From Bradyrhizobium sp. WSM1743 (GTDB taxonomy: Bacteria > Pseudomonadota > Alphaproteobacteria > Rhizobiales > Xanthobacteraceae): a stretch of DNA of 64,000 nt. The notes under the pieces were generated by a model. The model saw nothing but the letters and a program-made list of their open reading frames with translations, did not search any database and was not told where the DNA came from. The translations under genes were made by a program, and so were the position numbers. Below are positions 20,775 through 29,377 of this stretch, one piece after another (the stretch's first letter is position 1; each line of letters begins with the position of its first letter). The DNA lies in NCBI RefSeq assembly GCF_000473065.1, contig NZ_AXAZ01000044.1, positions 1 to 64,000 on the forward strand, read 5' to 3'.

Positions 20775-22112
20775 TCAAAACCCGAAGGGATACGTTTCTG
20801 CGGCACCCGATGCGGCGCGTGTCGCAAGCGCCGTCACTGCGTTGGTCTCCTCGAACCAGACGAAGGCATCGAACTGATCGGGTAGCACCGCCTCGAAATA
20901 GTGGCTGAGGCGCTCCGTCTCAGGCCGATAGACGACGCCGATGGCGCGCTCGAGCCTCGGGCCGGTCAGCCGGTCGCGCAGCTCGCCCCGGCCGGGGGGC
21001 CGAAAGTCGGTCAGCGAACGCGCCAGACCCGTGCGGTGGAACAGGTACTCGTAGCTGTCCTCGCGCGCGGGCCGAACCGATTTGATCTCCATCTCGCCGC
21101 CCCAATCGGTCGCCGCAGCCACCGTACCGCGATCGGTGCCGAAGCCGATCAGCACGGCCTCGTCGCCATAGGTGTTGCGTGCGAGCTCGCCGATGTTGAA
21201 TTCGCCGGCCCAGCCCATGGAAGTTGCCGCGGCGTTGCCGATGTGCGAGTTGTGGGCCCAGACCACCGCCTTGGCCTGCGGCCCTCGTTGCTGCATCAGA
21301 TATTGCAGCGTGTCGAACATATGACGGTCGCGCAGGTTCCACGACTCGGTAGAGCCGCGATACATGATGCGATAGTACTGCTCGGCCGCGCGCACGATCC
21401 GCGCATTCTGCGCGGCGTTGAAGAACGCCTCGCCGTCGCGTTCCGCATAGGAGAGGCGTTGCGCCAATAGCTCGCGCAATTGCGTGACCACCTCGTCCTC
21501 GCATGTGTCCCGTCCGGACAGAACGGCATGACCGTAGCTGGCGGGGTCGGCCTGCCAAGGAGTGAGGCAGGAATAGCGTTCGCGCGCCGCGCGGGCGCGC
21601 TCCGGGTCGACGCGCTCGAGATAGGCGATGACGGCGGCAATGGAGCTCCTCAGGCTATAGACGTCGAGTCCCCGGAACTGGACCTTCCGGTCCGCGCGAC
21701 AGGCATCGTTGTGGAAGCGCAGGTAGTCGACGAACTGCTTCACCTCGATGTTGCGCCACATCCAGCTCGGAAAGCGTTCGAACGGCCGCTCGAGCGGCCG
21801 TTCGAACGGCAATTGCCGCACGAGCTGATCGACCGTCGCGGCGTCCGGCCAATCGGCCTCGACCGCGACGATGTTGAAACCGTGATGCTCGATCAACTGC
21901 CGGGTGATGCTGGCACGCGCGCGATAGAACTCGGATGTGCCGTGCGTGGCTTCGCCGAGCATCACAATTTTGGCTTCGCCGAACCGGTCGAAGAACGAGG
22001 TGAAGTCGTCCCGTTCGGCGGCGGGCAGATGCTCGCCCGCCTCGCGCAGGAGATCGACCAACTCGCGATTAGTCCTCTCGCGAACTTGCTCGGCAGCCGG
22101 TGAAAGGGTCAT
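20775..22112 (-). CDS. Erythromycin esterase family protein
   Basis: 445 aa. It has the EreA/EreC fold signature with the active-site segment LGEATHGTSEFYRARA, then VAVEADWPDA, WMWRNIEVKQFVDYLR and the second catalytic histidine region VVWAHNSHIGNA. True macrolide resistance cannot be assumed: most environmental members are of unknown substrate and sit with phosphoribosyltransferase-hydrolase fusions, as here. ATG 22112 has AGGGGA at good spacing; an ATG at 22181 lacks one. A 34-bp perfect palindrome (21775-21808) encodes the repeat PFERPLERPFER inside the gene. Confidence 0.8.
   Translation of the reverse strand: MTLSPAAEQVRERTNRELVDLLREAGEHLPAAERDDFTSFFDRFGEAKIVMLGEATHGTSEFYRARASITRQLIEHHGFNIVAVEADWPDAATVDQLVRQLPFERPLERPFERFPSWMWRNIEVKQFVDYLRFHNDACRADRKVQFRGLDVYSLRSSIAAVIAYLERVDPERARAARERYSCLTPWQADPASYGHAVLSGRDTCEDEVVTQLRELLAQRLSYAERDGEAFFNAAQNARIVRAAEQYYRIMYRGSTESWNLRDRHMFDTLQYLMQQRGPQAKAVVWAHNSHIGNAAATSMGWAGEFNIGELARNTYGDEAVLIGFGTDRGTVAAATDWGGEMEIKSVRPAREDSYEYLFHRTGLARSLTDFRPPGRGELRDRLTGPRLERAIGVVYRPETERLSHYFEAVLPDQFDAFVWFEETNAVTALATRAASGAAETYPFGF
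21775..21808. repeat. 34-bp perfect palindrome inside the esterase gene
   Basis: The arms are exact complements with no spacer, centred on CTCGAG; each arm begins CGTTCGAACGGCCGCTC. In frame it encodes FERPLERPFER. It looks like a small inverted duplication that stayed in frame. Confidence 0.85.
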
Positions 22113-22406
22113 GGCCAGGTTCCCCTGGATGGTTGTGCGCGCTTCTTCGGCATGAGCGCGCGCACGGGCTTCAGGGATCATCCTAGGCGCGCGCGCTGGA
22201 AGCGCCGGCCAGCGCTACTCCCGAATCAACTCGAGCGCTGGTCCGACGTTCCTCGCCCGGTGAAAGCAATTCCCGGCTCTCCTCGGGTTGACGTTGCTTC
22301 AGCCGGTGGTCGCGCCGGCATGTTGCCCGCCCGGCTGCGAAATCCCGTGCAGGGCCGTAGCGGCGCCGTCACCCGGCTTGGAAACCGCGATGTCGCCAAG
22401 CGGCGT

Positions 22407-23381
22407 CTACTGCGGCTCGATTCCAGCCGCCTTGATGATCCGTTCCCATCTGTTGATCTCAGCTTTCAGGAAAGCTTCGAGGGCTTCCGGGGTCGCGCGC
22501 TCGGGCTCCACCGGAGCCATGCTGAGCTCGGCAAAGCGGCCGATCAGCGCGGGATCTTTCAACGCCGCCTGCAGCGCGCTCACGAGCTGCTCGACGACGG
22601 GTTTGGGCGTCCCGCGCGGCGCGTAGAGACCGTACCACGTCGTCACATCGAAGGCGGGAACGCCGGCTTCAGCCGAGGTCGGCACGCCAGGCAGCGTCGC
22701 CACGCGCTTCTTGCTGGTGATCGCGTAGCCTTTGATCGTGTTCGACTGGATATAGGACGTTGGTCCCGTCGCGGGATCGCAATAGACGTCGATGTGGCCG
22801 GCGATGACGTCGTTCAGTGCCGGCCCGCCGCCTTTGTAATAGATGGGCGTGAGCTTGGTATCTGTCGCGCTCATGAACATCAAACCGCAGAGCTGCGAGG
22901 CTGAGCCGAGACCGACATTGCCGAAGGTGATCTTGTCGCCGGCGTTGCGGATCTGCGCGATGAGCTCGTTGAGATCCTTGGCTGGAAAGTTCGGCCGCGC
23001 CACGAGGATCATCGGGACGTCGGTGACGAGCCCGATCATGGCGAAGTCCCCGACCGGATCGAACGGCAGCTTGGCATAGAGGGCAGGGGCGGTGGCCTGG
23101 CCGACATGCATCAGGAGCAGCGTGTAGCCATCAGGTGCTGCCCTGGCGACGCGATTGGTGCCGAGCGTGCCGCCCGCGCCGACGACATTTTCAATCACGA
23201 TGGACTGCTTCAGCGTCGCGCTCATGGCGCTGCCAAGGATACGTGCGATGACGTCGCCGGGACCGCCGGCGGAGAAGGGGACGATGATCGTGACCGGGCG
23301 TGAGGGATAGTCGTCCGCGATGGCCTCGCCGCAGGGATAGAGCAGGACAAGCAGGATCAGCGATCGTACGAGATACGTCAT
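22407..23381 (-). CDS. TctC/Bug-family periplasmic solute-binding protein
   Basis: 324 aa with a signal peptide (LVRSLILLVLLYPCGEAIA) and the Bug-family opening YPSRPVTIIVPFSAGGPGDVIAR, then VVGAGGTLGTNRVARAAPDGYTLL and GHIDVYCDP. Bug proteins bind carboxylates. TctA/TctB membrane subunits are absent, as for most Bug proteins, so it may serve another transporter or act as a sensor. It is the last gene of the long minus-strand catabolic operon, 24 bp after the regulator gene, which suggests the same or a related ligand. Confidence 0.87.
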   Translation of the reverse strand: MTYLVRSLILLVLLYPCGEAIADDYPSRPVTIIVPFSAGGPGDVIARILGSAMSATLKQSIVIENVVGAGGTLGTNRVARAAPDGYTLLLMHVGQATAPALYAKLPFDPVGDFAMIGLVTDVPMILVARPNFPAKDLNELIAQIRNAGDKITFGNVGLGSASQLCGLMFMSATDTKLTPIYYKGGGPALNDVIAGHIDVYCDPATGPTSYIQSNTIKGYAITSKKRVATLPGVPTSAEAGVPAFDVTTWYGLYAPRGTPKPVVEQLVSALQAALKDPALIGRFAELSMAPVEPERATPEALEAFLKAEINRWERIIKAAGIEPQ

Positions 23382-23405
23382 CGAACACTCCCTGGCGGCG
23401 TTGTT

Positions 23406-24122
23406 TTAGTCGTCGGAAGGCACAGCCTCCTTGGCTGCCGACGATTTTTCGATCATGTCGAGCGCGGCCACCGCAGCCGCATTGATGTGGTCGACGCAGC
23501 AGCGCTCGGCGAGATCCGGATCGCCGTTCTGGATCGCGCGCCAGATCGCTGTGACCTCGCGCAGGCTCTTGTTGATCCGCTTCGGCTGCGACATCGAGGT
23601 GATCCGGAGCAGCTGGATCCGGTCATGCAGCGGCTTGAGCATGCGCTCGATGAAGGCGTTGCGGCAGCCGCCGATCAGCGCCGCGTAAAAGTCGGTCTTG
23701 GCTTCCAGGCATCCGACGAGGTCCTGCTTGGCTGCGGCGGCCTTCAGCCGCGTCAGGGCTTCGCCGATCCGGCGCGCCACTTCCGGGTCGTGAAGCCTGG
23801 CGCATTCACGGCCGGCGAAGCCTTCGAGCACCGCGCGCGCTGCGTACAGCTGCCGGGCCTCCTCGAGGCTGATCGTGGAAACCACGGGGCCGCGGTGAGG
23901 GACCGTATTGACCAATCCGTCGGCCTCGAGGGCACGCAGCGCTTCCCGGATCGAGGGGCGGCTGACGCCCATCATCTCGCAGAGCTCGCGCTCGACCAGA
24001 CGCTGGCCCGGCTTCAGCGTGCCGGACATGATCGCCTCGCGCAGCTTTTGCGCCACCATCGCTCGGACGGTCGGGACGTCATCGATGCGGAGTGTCGACT
24101 GCAATTCGCGGCGTCTTTCCAT
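23406..24122 (-). CDS. GntR-family regulator, FCD subfamily
   Basis: 238 aa. The winged HTH (VRAMVAQKLREAIMSGTLKPG, SRPSIREALRALEADGLV) is followed by an FCD ligand-binding domain from about residue 95. The metal-binding pattern of FCD domains (D-x3-H, E-H, H) is incomplete: DFYAAL has Tyr instead of His, and REVTAIWRAI lacks the second His, while the last His (DHINAA) remains. It is encoded within the catabolic operon and probably controls it through the TNGTNNNACNA site at 34620-34630. The ligand is likely a carboxylate made or imported by this locus. Confidence 0.87.
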   Translation of the reverse strand: MERRRELQSTLRIDDVPTVRAMVAQKLREAIMSGTLKPGQRLVERELCEMMGVSRPSIREALRALEADGLVNTVPHRGPVVSTISLEEARQLYAARAVLEGFAGRECARLHDPEVARRIGEALTRLKAAAAKQDLVGCLEAKTDFYAALIGGCRNAFIERMLKPLHDRIQLLRITSMSQPKRINKSLREVTAIWRAIQNGDPDLAERCCVDHINAAAVAALDMIEKSSAAKEAVPSDD

Positions 24123-24145
24123 GTCCGGGCCTTGGTTGGAATGAT

Positions 24146-24886
24146 TCAGTACCGGTTTACAGGCAGAATCATCATTTCGGCAATTTGAACGTGGGCGGGC
24201 TGGTCAAGGGCAAAGGCGATCGAACGGGCGATATCGGCCGGCTCGAGCGCCATCCTGAACTGGTCGAAATAGTCCTTTTCCTTCTGCTTGTCGCCGCGGT
24301 AGCGGGTCAGGATGATGTTGGTCCTGGTCAGGCCGGGCTGGAGCTCGGTGACCCGGATCGCGGTGTCCGCCAGTTCGCCCCGCAGGGTCTCGGTGAACAT
24401 GTGCACGCCCGCCTTGCTGGTGCTGTAGGCGGCCATATCAGGGACAATACGGACGGCGTTGATGGAGCTGATGTTGACGATATGACCGGCGTTGCGCCGG
24501 ACCATGTCGGGCAGGAGCGCGCGGGTGACGCGCATCAGGCCGATCAGATTGGTCTGGATGATATTGGACCAGTCGTCCGCGGAGCCGACGTCGAAACGCG
24601 TCCGCCCGCCGATGTCGTGGCCGGCGTTGTTGATGAGGACGTCGACCGGGTTGAAATGCGCTGGGACGGCGTCCGGCAGGCGGTCCACGGCCTGTGCATC
24701 GCTGACGTCGAGCTGGATCGGAAACACCGCGCTGCCCGCCGTCGCCGCCAGTTCCTGAAGAGCCTTGGCGTCGCGATCGACCAGCACGACGCGACGGCCG
24801 CTTTCCAGCAGCGCCTTGGTAATGGCGCGTCCAATGCCGCCCGCAGCGCCGGTCAGGACGACGGTTTGGCCCGATCCTTCAGTCAT
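24146..24886 (-). CDS. Short-chain dehydrogenase, YdfG-like
   Basis: 246 aa classical SDR. The cofactor motif is TGAAGGIG, then NNAGHD, and the catalytic Ser (NISSINAV) and Tyr/Lys (AAYSTSKAG) are intact. The C-terminal part (EPADIARSIAFALDQPAHVQIAEMMILPV) resembles YdfG-type 3-hydroxy acid dehydrogenases. It sits 23 bp from a second SDR in the catabolic operon. A role in oxidising a hydroxy-acid intermediate is inferred from context. Confidence 0.85.
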   Translation of the reverse strand: MTEGSGQTVVLTGAAGGIGRAITKALLESGRRVVLVDRDAKALQELAATAGSAVFPIQLDVSDAQAVDRLPDAVPAHFNPVDVLINNAGHDIGGRTRFDVGSADDWSNIIQTNLIGLMRVTRALLPDMVRRNAGHIVNISSINAVRIVPDMAAYSTSKAGVHMFTETLRGELADTAIRVTELQPGLTRTNIILTRYRGDKQKEKDYFDQFRMALEPADIARSIAFALDQPAHVQIAEMMILPVNRY

Positions 24887-24909
24887 CGCAACACTCCCAT
24901 TTCATGCTC

Positions 24910-25680
24910 TCATGCGATGGACCAGCCGCCGTCGATCGGCAGGCTGGCGCCGGTGATGTCATTTGTCGCGGGACCGCAGAGAAAGACCACCATGGCCGCG
25001 ACGGCATCCATTTCGATGAAGCGCTGCGTGGGCTGGCGCTCGCCGAGATACTCGCGCGTCACGTCATCAATCGGGCGATTGCTGCTCGATGCCATCGTCG
25101 CGATCTTGTTCAGGATCGCCGGCGTCGGCAGCGTGCCGGGGCAGAGCGTGTTGCAGGTGATGCCGCTGCGGGCGGTCTCGATGGCCACGGCGCGGGTCAT
25201 GCCGAGAATTGCCGTCTTGGTGGTGACGTAGTCGATGCGGTCCTCGACCGCGCGGCTCGAATAGATCGAGCCCATATTGATGATCCGGCCCCAGCCACGC
25301 TGCTTCATCTCCGGCAGCGCCAGTCGGATGAGATGGAATGGCGCCGAAAGGTTGACGGCCAGCGCCTGTTCCCATTTCTCGGACGGGAATTGTTCGATCG
25401 CAGAGAAATGCCTGACGACGGCGTTGTTGACGAGGATGTCGATGGCGCCGCAGCAGCCGAGAAGGTCCGCCATCATGGCCTCGATTGCCTCGCGCCGGGA
25501 TAGATCGACGCCGGCTGCGATCGCCTCGACGCCGAAGCGGGCGCGGAGTTCATCTGCGGCCGGTTTCGGTGCAACGAGATCGTGGAGGACAATGTTGGCG
25601 CCCGCGCCGGCCAGGCCTTCTGCCACGGCGAGGCCAAGTCCTGCCGCCGCACCGGTCACGAGCGCCCATTTGCCCTTCAT
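24910..25680 (-). CDS. Short-chain dehydrogenase, 3-hydroxybutyrate-dehydrogenase-like
   Basis: 256 aa SDR with TGAAAGLG, NNAVV (replacing the usual NNAG), catalytic Ser in NMGSIYSS and YVTTK. The C-terminus GASLPIDGGWSIA is typical of complete SDRs. The pattern of a D-3-hydroxybutyrate or 3-oxoacyl reductase is visible but specificity cannot be read off. It is 15 bp from the decarboxylase-like gene, in the middle of the catabolic operon. Confidence 0.85.
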   Translation of the reverse strand: MKGKWALVTGAAAGLGLAVAEGLAGAGANIVLHDLVAPKPAADELRARFGVEAIAAGVDLSRREAIEAMMADLLGCCGAIDILVNNAVVRHFSAIEQFPSEKWEQALAVNLSAPFHLIRLALPEMKQRGWGRIINMGSIYSSRAVEDRIDYVTTKTAILGMTRAVAIETARSGITCNTLCPGTLPTPAILNKIATMASSSNRPIDDVTREYLGERQPTQRFIEMDAVAAMVVFLCGPATNDITGASLPIDGGWSIA

Positions 25681-25695
25681 CGCCGCAATGCTCCG

Positions 25696-26076
25696 TTATG
25701 CCTTGTCGAGCTCGGCGAAGACTTCCTTCGCGTTCCGGAACGCATCGACACCCGCCGGCACACCGCAATAGATCGCGACCTGCATGAAGACCTCGCGGAT
25801 CTCCTCACGGGTCGCGCCGTTGGCGAGCGCGCCGCGGACATGGGTCTTCAGCTCATGCGGGCGGTTGAGCGCGCAGAGCATTGCCAGGTTGAGGAAGCTG
25901 CGGGTCTTGCGCGTCAGTCCCTCGCGCCCCCAGACGTAACCCCAGCAATATTCCGTGGTGAGGTCCTGCATCGGGCGGTTGAAGTCGTCCGCGGATGCGA
26001 TTGCCTTATCGACGAACTCGTTGCCGAGCACGGCTTTGCGGATCTCGAGACCGCGGTCATAGGTCGCCTTGTCCAT
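25696..26076 (-). CDS. Carboxymuconolactone decarboxylase family protein (PcaC-like)
   Basis: 126 aa with the PcaC signature: NRPHELKTHVRGALANGATREEI and FMQVAIYCGVPAGVDAFR. PcaC decarboxylates 4-carboxymuconolactone in protocatechuate degradation, but no other pca gene is here. A close paralogue lies at 36122-36508 in the divergent operon. The start ATG 26076 was chosen by alignment with that paralogue. Confidence 0.85.
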   Translation of the reverse strand: MDKATYDRGLEIRKAVLGNEFVDKAIASADDFNRPMQDLTTEYCWGYVWGREGLTRKTRSFLNLAMLCALNRPHELKTHVRGALANGATREEIREVFMQVAIYCGVPAGVDAFRNAKEVFAELDKA

Positions 26077-26105
26077 CTTGTTCTCCGTTTCCTGTTCGGG
26101 CGGGA

Positions 26106-27332
26106 TCAGCTCTTCGGCCAGAACGGCTTTGCCAGCGCGAGCTCCGGCGGGAACACCGTCACTGGCACGCCGGATTGCCACTGCACGATGGTCATGCCGG
26201 CACCGACGCGGCGGCCTTTCTCGTCGAACTTGATCTCGCCCAGCGGGTAATATTTCGAGGGACCGGCATCCATGGAGCGCAGCGCTTCGCCGACGGCGAC
26301 TCGGTCGGCCTTGCCGGCCTTCTCCAGCGCGTCCTTGATCACCCACATGTCGCCATAGGTGGAGATCGCGTTCTGCGTCATCCACGGCTCCTTGTAGCGG
26401 GTCTTCAATTCGGCGATGAGGGCCTCGTGGCCCTTGGCGCCCCAGCTCGCAACGCAGGTCAAGACGCCCTGGAGCAGTTCGGGGCTGACGGTCTGAAGCA
26501 TGTCCGGTTCGGCGATGGCGATGCCGAACGAAATGGTCGGCACCTTGCCCTGGCCGAGGCCGAACTCGTTCATCTTCTCGAGCAGCAGCTTGGCGTCCGA
26601 GATCACCGTCGGCAGGAAGAAAAGCAGATCGGGTTTTGCCGAGCGGATCTTCTGCACCAGCGACGTCGCGTCCGCGAGCGGCGGCGTGAACGTCTCGTCG
26701 ACGATCAGCTGCAGCTGGTTCTCCGCCAGCAGGCCTTCGCGCATCGATTTCGCCGAGGCGATCGACGCGGCCGTGTTGTCGGTGAGGATCGCGACCGTCT
26801 TCGGCCGCTTGCCGGATGCCGTCTCCGCCAGCTTGATGATCTGCGGCAAGGCCTGGCGTGCCTGGGAGCCCGCCGTGGCCGAGGTCTGGAACACGTATTT
26901 GAAGCCGCGATCCGTGATCAGGTCGGAGTAGGAGAGGGTGAGAACGGGCAGGTTGGCGCGCTCGGTGACCTCGGTCACCGCGAGCGTGAACGAGGACAGA
27001 TAGGCGCCGCTTGCCGCGACCAGGTCGCTCTCCTGGGCTACCATACGCTGGGCGGCGTTCTTGGCCTTCTCGGTGGTGTCGCCGGAATCGAGCACGACGA
27101 GCTTCAGCTTGGCGCCGCCGAGCGCCTTGATGCCGCCTTGCGCGTTGATGTGTTCGACCGCCATCTCGGCGCCTTCGCGCATCACCGTTCCCGGACGAGC
27201 ATAGAGCCCGGAAATCGGGACCAGCAGGCCGACCTTGACCTCCGAGGGTTGCTGCGCCCAGGCGCGGGATGCGATCAGCGAGCCGGAGGCGCCGGCGATC
27301 AGCGTTCGTCGGGTGATCGTGATCTTGCTCAT
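26106..27332 (-). CDS. Liv-type ABC substrate-binding protein (copy 1)
   Basis: 408 aa. The N-terminus ITITRRTLIAGASGSLIASRAWA is a Tat-like signal. The mature part opens VKVGLLVPISGLYARPG and carries MAVEHINAQGGIKALGG, the fold of LivJ/HAAT periplasmic proteins. It is highly similar to the next gene (27367-28635), so it arose by tandem duplication; both would feed the LivHMGF membrane complex encoded just upstream. It could bind an amide, aromatic acid or amino acid. Confidence 0.88.
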   Translation of the reverse strand: MSKITITRRTLIAGASGSLIASRAWAQQPSEVKVGLLVPISGLYARPGTVMREGAEMAVEHINAQGGIKALGGAKLKLVVLDSGDTTEKAKNAAQRMVAQESDLVAASGAYLSSFTLAVTEVTERANLPVLTLSYSDLITDRGFKYVFQTSATAGSQARQALPQIIKLAETASGKRPKTVAILTDNTAASIASAKSMREGLLAENQLQLIVDETFTPPLADATSLVQKIRSAKPDLLFFLPTVISDAKLLLEKMNEFGLGQGKVPTISFGIAIAEPDMLQTVSPELLQGVLTCVASWGAKGHEALIAELKTRYKEPWMTQNAISTYGDMWVIKDALEKAGKADRVAVGEALRSMDAGPSKYYPLGEIKFDEKGRRVGAGMTIVQWQSGVPVTVFPPELALAKPFWPKS

Positions 27333-27366
27333 GACAATTCTCCTCCCTGAAAAATCGCGCGAGGCT

Positions 27367-28635
27367 CTATGATGATTTCTTCGGCCAGAACGGCTGCGCC
27401 TGCGCGAGCTCGGGCGGATAAACGGTGACTGGCACGCCCGATTGCCACTGCACGATGACGACGCCGGCGCCGATCCTCCGACCCTTCTCGTCGAATTTGA
27501 GCTGGCCGCCCGGATAGTATTTCGACGGGCCTGCATCCATGGTGCGGAAGGCCTGCGCGACCGCGTTGCGGTCGGCCTTGCCGGCCTTCTCCAGCGCTTC
27601 CTTCATCAGCCACATGTCACCGTAGGTCGAGATGACGTTCTGCGTCATCCAGGGCTCCTTGTATTTGGTCTTGAGCTCGGCGATCAGAGCCTCGTGGCCC
27701 TTCGAGCCCCAGTTGGCGACGATGGTCATGATGCCTTGCACGGTCTCCGGGCTCACGCTCTGGAGCATGTCCGGCTCGGCGATGGTGATGCTGAAGGACA
27801 CGGTCGGGATCTTGCCCTGGCCGAGGCCGAACTCGCTGATCTTCTCCAGCCCGAGCTTGGCGTCCGACACCGCATTCGGCATGAACAGCAGCAGATCGGG
27901 CTTGGCCGAGCGAACCTTCTGGATCAGCGGCGTCGCATCCGACAGCGGCGGGGTCCAGACCTCCTCGACGACGAGCTGGAGGCCTTCCTGCGCGAACAGC
28001 TTCTCCTTGAGCGCCTTGGCCGTGGCGACCGAGGTCGCGGTGTTGTCCATCAGCATCGCCACGGTCTTCGGCTTCTTGCCTGAGGCATTCTCGGCGAGCT
28101 TCATCAGCGTCGGCAGGCCGAGCTCAGACTGACGGCTCGCGGTCGCGGCGGTCTGGAAGATGTATTTGAATCCGCGATCGGTCAGCAGGTCCGAATAGGA
28201 CAGCGTCAGCATCGGCAGTTCGGCCCGCTCGGTCACCTCGGTGACGGCGAGTGTGAAGGAGGAGAGATAGGAGCCGGTTGCGGCGACCAGATCGGACTCC
28301 TGCGCCACCATGCGCTGTGCCGCGTTCTTGGCCTTCTCGGTGGTGTCGCCGCAATCGATCACCACAAGCTTCAGTTTGGCGCCGCCGAGCGCCTTGATGC
28401 CGCCTTGCGCGTTGATGTGCTCGATGCCCATCTCTGCGCCCATCTTCATCACCTGGCCGGGGCGGGTGTAGATTCCCGACAGCGGCACGATCAGTCCGAC
28501 CTTGATCTCGCCAGGGGCTTGCGCGCGTGCCACGCCGGCGAGGCCGACGGCGGCGGCGCCGGACAGCACGGTCCGCCGCGTCAAACCTGTCGATCTCTTG
28601 CCATTCGATCTATTGCCATTCGATGTCTTGTTCAT
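27367..28635 (-). CDS. Liv-type ABC substrate-binding protein (copy 2)
   Basis: 422 aa. A Tat-type signal (TRRTVLSGAAAVGLAGVARAQA) is preceded by a hydrophilic Asn/Arg-rich head, NGNRSNGKRS, encoded by a short direct DNA repeat. The mature part matches copy 1 almost segment by segment (IKVGLIVPLSGIYTRPG, GIEHINAQGGIKALGGAKLK). The 34-bp gap to copy 1 keeps both in one transcript. Two receptors for one transporter usually means two related ligands. Confidence 0.88.
   Translation of the reverse strand: MNKTSNGNRSNGKRSTGLTRRTVLSGAAAVGLAGVARAQAPGEIKVGLIVPLSGIYTRPGQVMKMGAEMGIEHINAQGGIKALGGAKLKLVVIDCGDTTEKAKNAAQRMVAQESDLVAATGSYLSSFTLAVTEVTERAELPMLTLSYSDLLTDRGFKYIFQTAATASRQSELGLPTLMKLAENASGKKPKTVAMLMDNTATSVATAKALKEKLFAQEGLQLVVEEVWTPPLSDATPLIQKVRSAKPDLLLFMPNAVSDAKLGLEKISEFGLGQGKIPTVSFSITIAEPDMLQSVSPETVQGIMTIVANWGSKGHEALIAELKTKYKEPWMTQNVISTYGDMWLMKEALEKAGKADRNAVAQAFRTMDAGPSKYYPGGQLKFDEKGRRIGAGVVIVQWQSGVPVTVYPPELAQAQPFWPKKSS
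28589..28630. repeat. Short direct repeat in the signal-peptide head of Liv receptor copy 2
   Basis: Units CGATCTCTTGCCATT and CGATCTATTGCCATT are adjacent and followed by a partial third, CGATGTCTTG (+ strand). They encode the repeated N-(G/R)-(N/K)-R-S element at the protein's N-terminus. Slippage could add or remove five residues without shifting frame. Confidence 0.7.
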
Positions 28636-28669
28636 CTTGTTTCCTCCCTGCTCATTGTTCTTGTGCTGG

Positions 28670-29377
28670 TCACATGCCGAGATAGGCCTTCCGCACGCGG
28701 TCGTCGGCGCGCAGCGTGGCGTTGTTGCCCTCGAGCACGACGTGTCCGGCCTCGAGGACATAACCGCGATCGGCGGATTCCAGCGCCTCTGCGACGCGCT
28801 GCTCGACCAGCAGCATGGTCAGCCCCGACTGCCGGCGGATCTCGATCAGGCGTTCGAAGATGAAGTCGGCGGTCGACGGTGCGAGCCCCATCGAGGGCTC
28901 GTCCAGCATCAGGAGCTTTGGCGAGGAGGCGAGGCCGCGGCCGATCGCGAGCATTTGCTGCTGGCCGCCTGACATCGTGCCGGCGAACTGATTGCGGCGC
29001 TCCTTCAGCACCGGCAGCCACTCGAAGATCCGCTCGATGTTGGCCTGCCAGTCGCGCCGGCCGCTTTCGGTCATCGCACCCATTTCGAGATTCTCCATCA
29101 CCGTCAGCGACGGGAAGACCTGGCGGCCCTCGGGGACGTGGGCGATACCGAGATGGGCGCGCTGCGGCGGCGGCACCGCGAGGAGATCGAAGCCGTCGAA
29201 CGTGATTGCCCCGCCGCTCGGCTTCACGATGCCGGAGATCGTCTTGAACAGCGTGGTCTTGCCGGCGCCGTTGGGCCCGACGATCGCAACGAACTGGCCC
29301 GCGCCGACACAGATCGAGACGTCGTTCAGGACGGGCTTGGCGGAATAGCCCGCGCTCAATCGCTCAATTCGCAGCAT
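28670..29377 (-). CDS. Liv-type ABC ATP-binding protein, LivF family
   Basis: 235 aa ATPase. Walker A GPNGAGKTTLFK, signature MSGGQQQMLAIGRGLA, Walker B LLMLDEPSMGLAP, and the LivF-type insertion HVPEGRQVFPSLTVMENLEMG. It overlaps the LivM-LivG fusion gene by 14 bp. It energises uptake together with the LivG half of that fusion. Confidence 0.9.
   Translation of the reverse strand: MLRIERLSAGYSAKPVLNDVSICVGAGQFVAIVGPNGAGKTTLFKTISGIVKPSGGAITFDGFDLLAVPPPQRAHLGIAHVPEGRQVFPSLTVMENLEMGAMTESGRRDWQANIERIFEWLPVLKERRNQFAGTMSGGQQQMLAIGRGLASSPKLLMLDEPSMGLAPSTADFIFERLIEIRRQSGLTMLLVEQRVAEALESADRGYVLEAGHVVLEGNNATLRADDRVRKAYLGM

Noticed and set aside
20775..22112. Macrolide resistance gene
   Set aside because: Only family-level similarity; the neighbour is a PRTase fusion and no other resistance or mobile gene is present.
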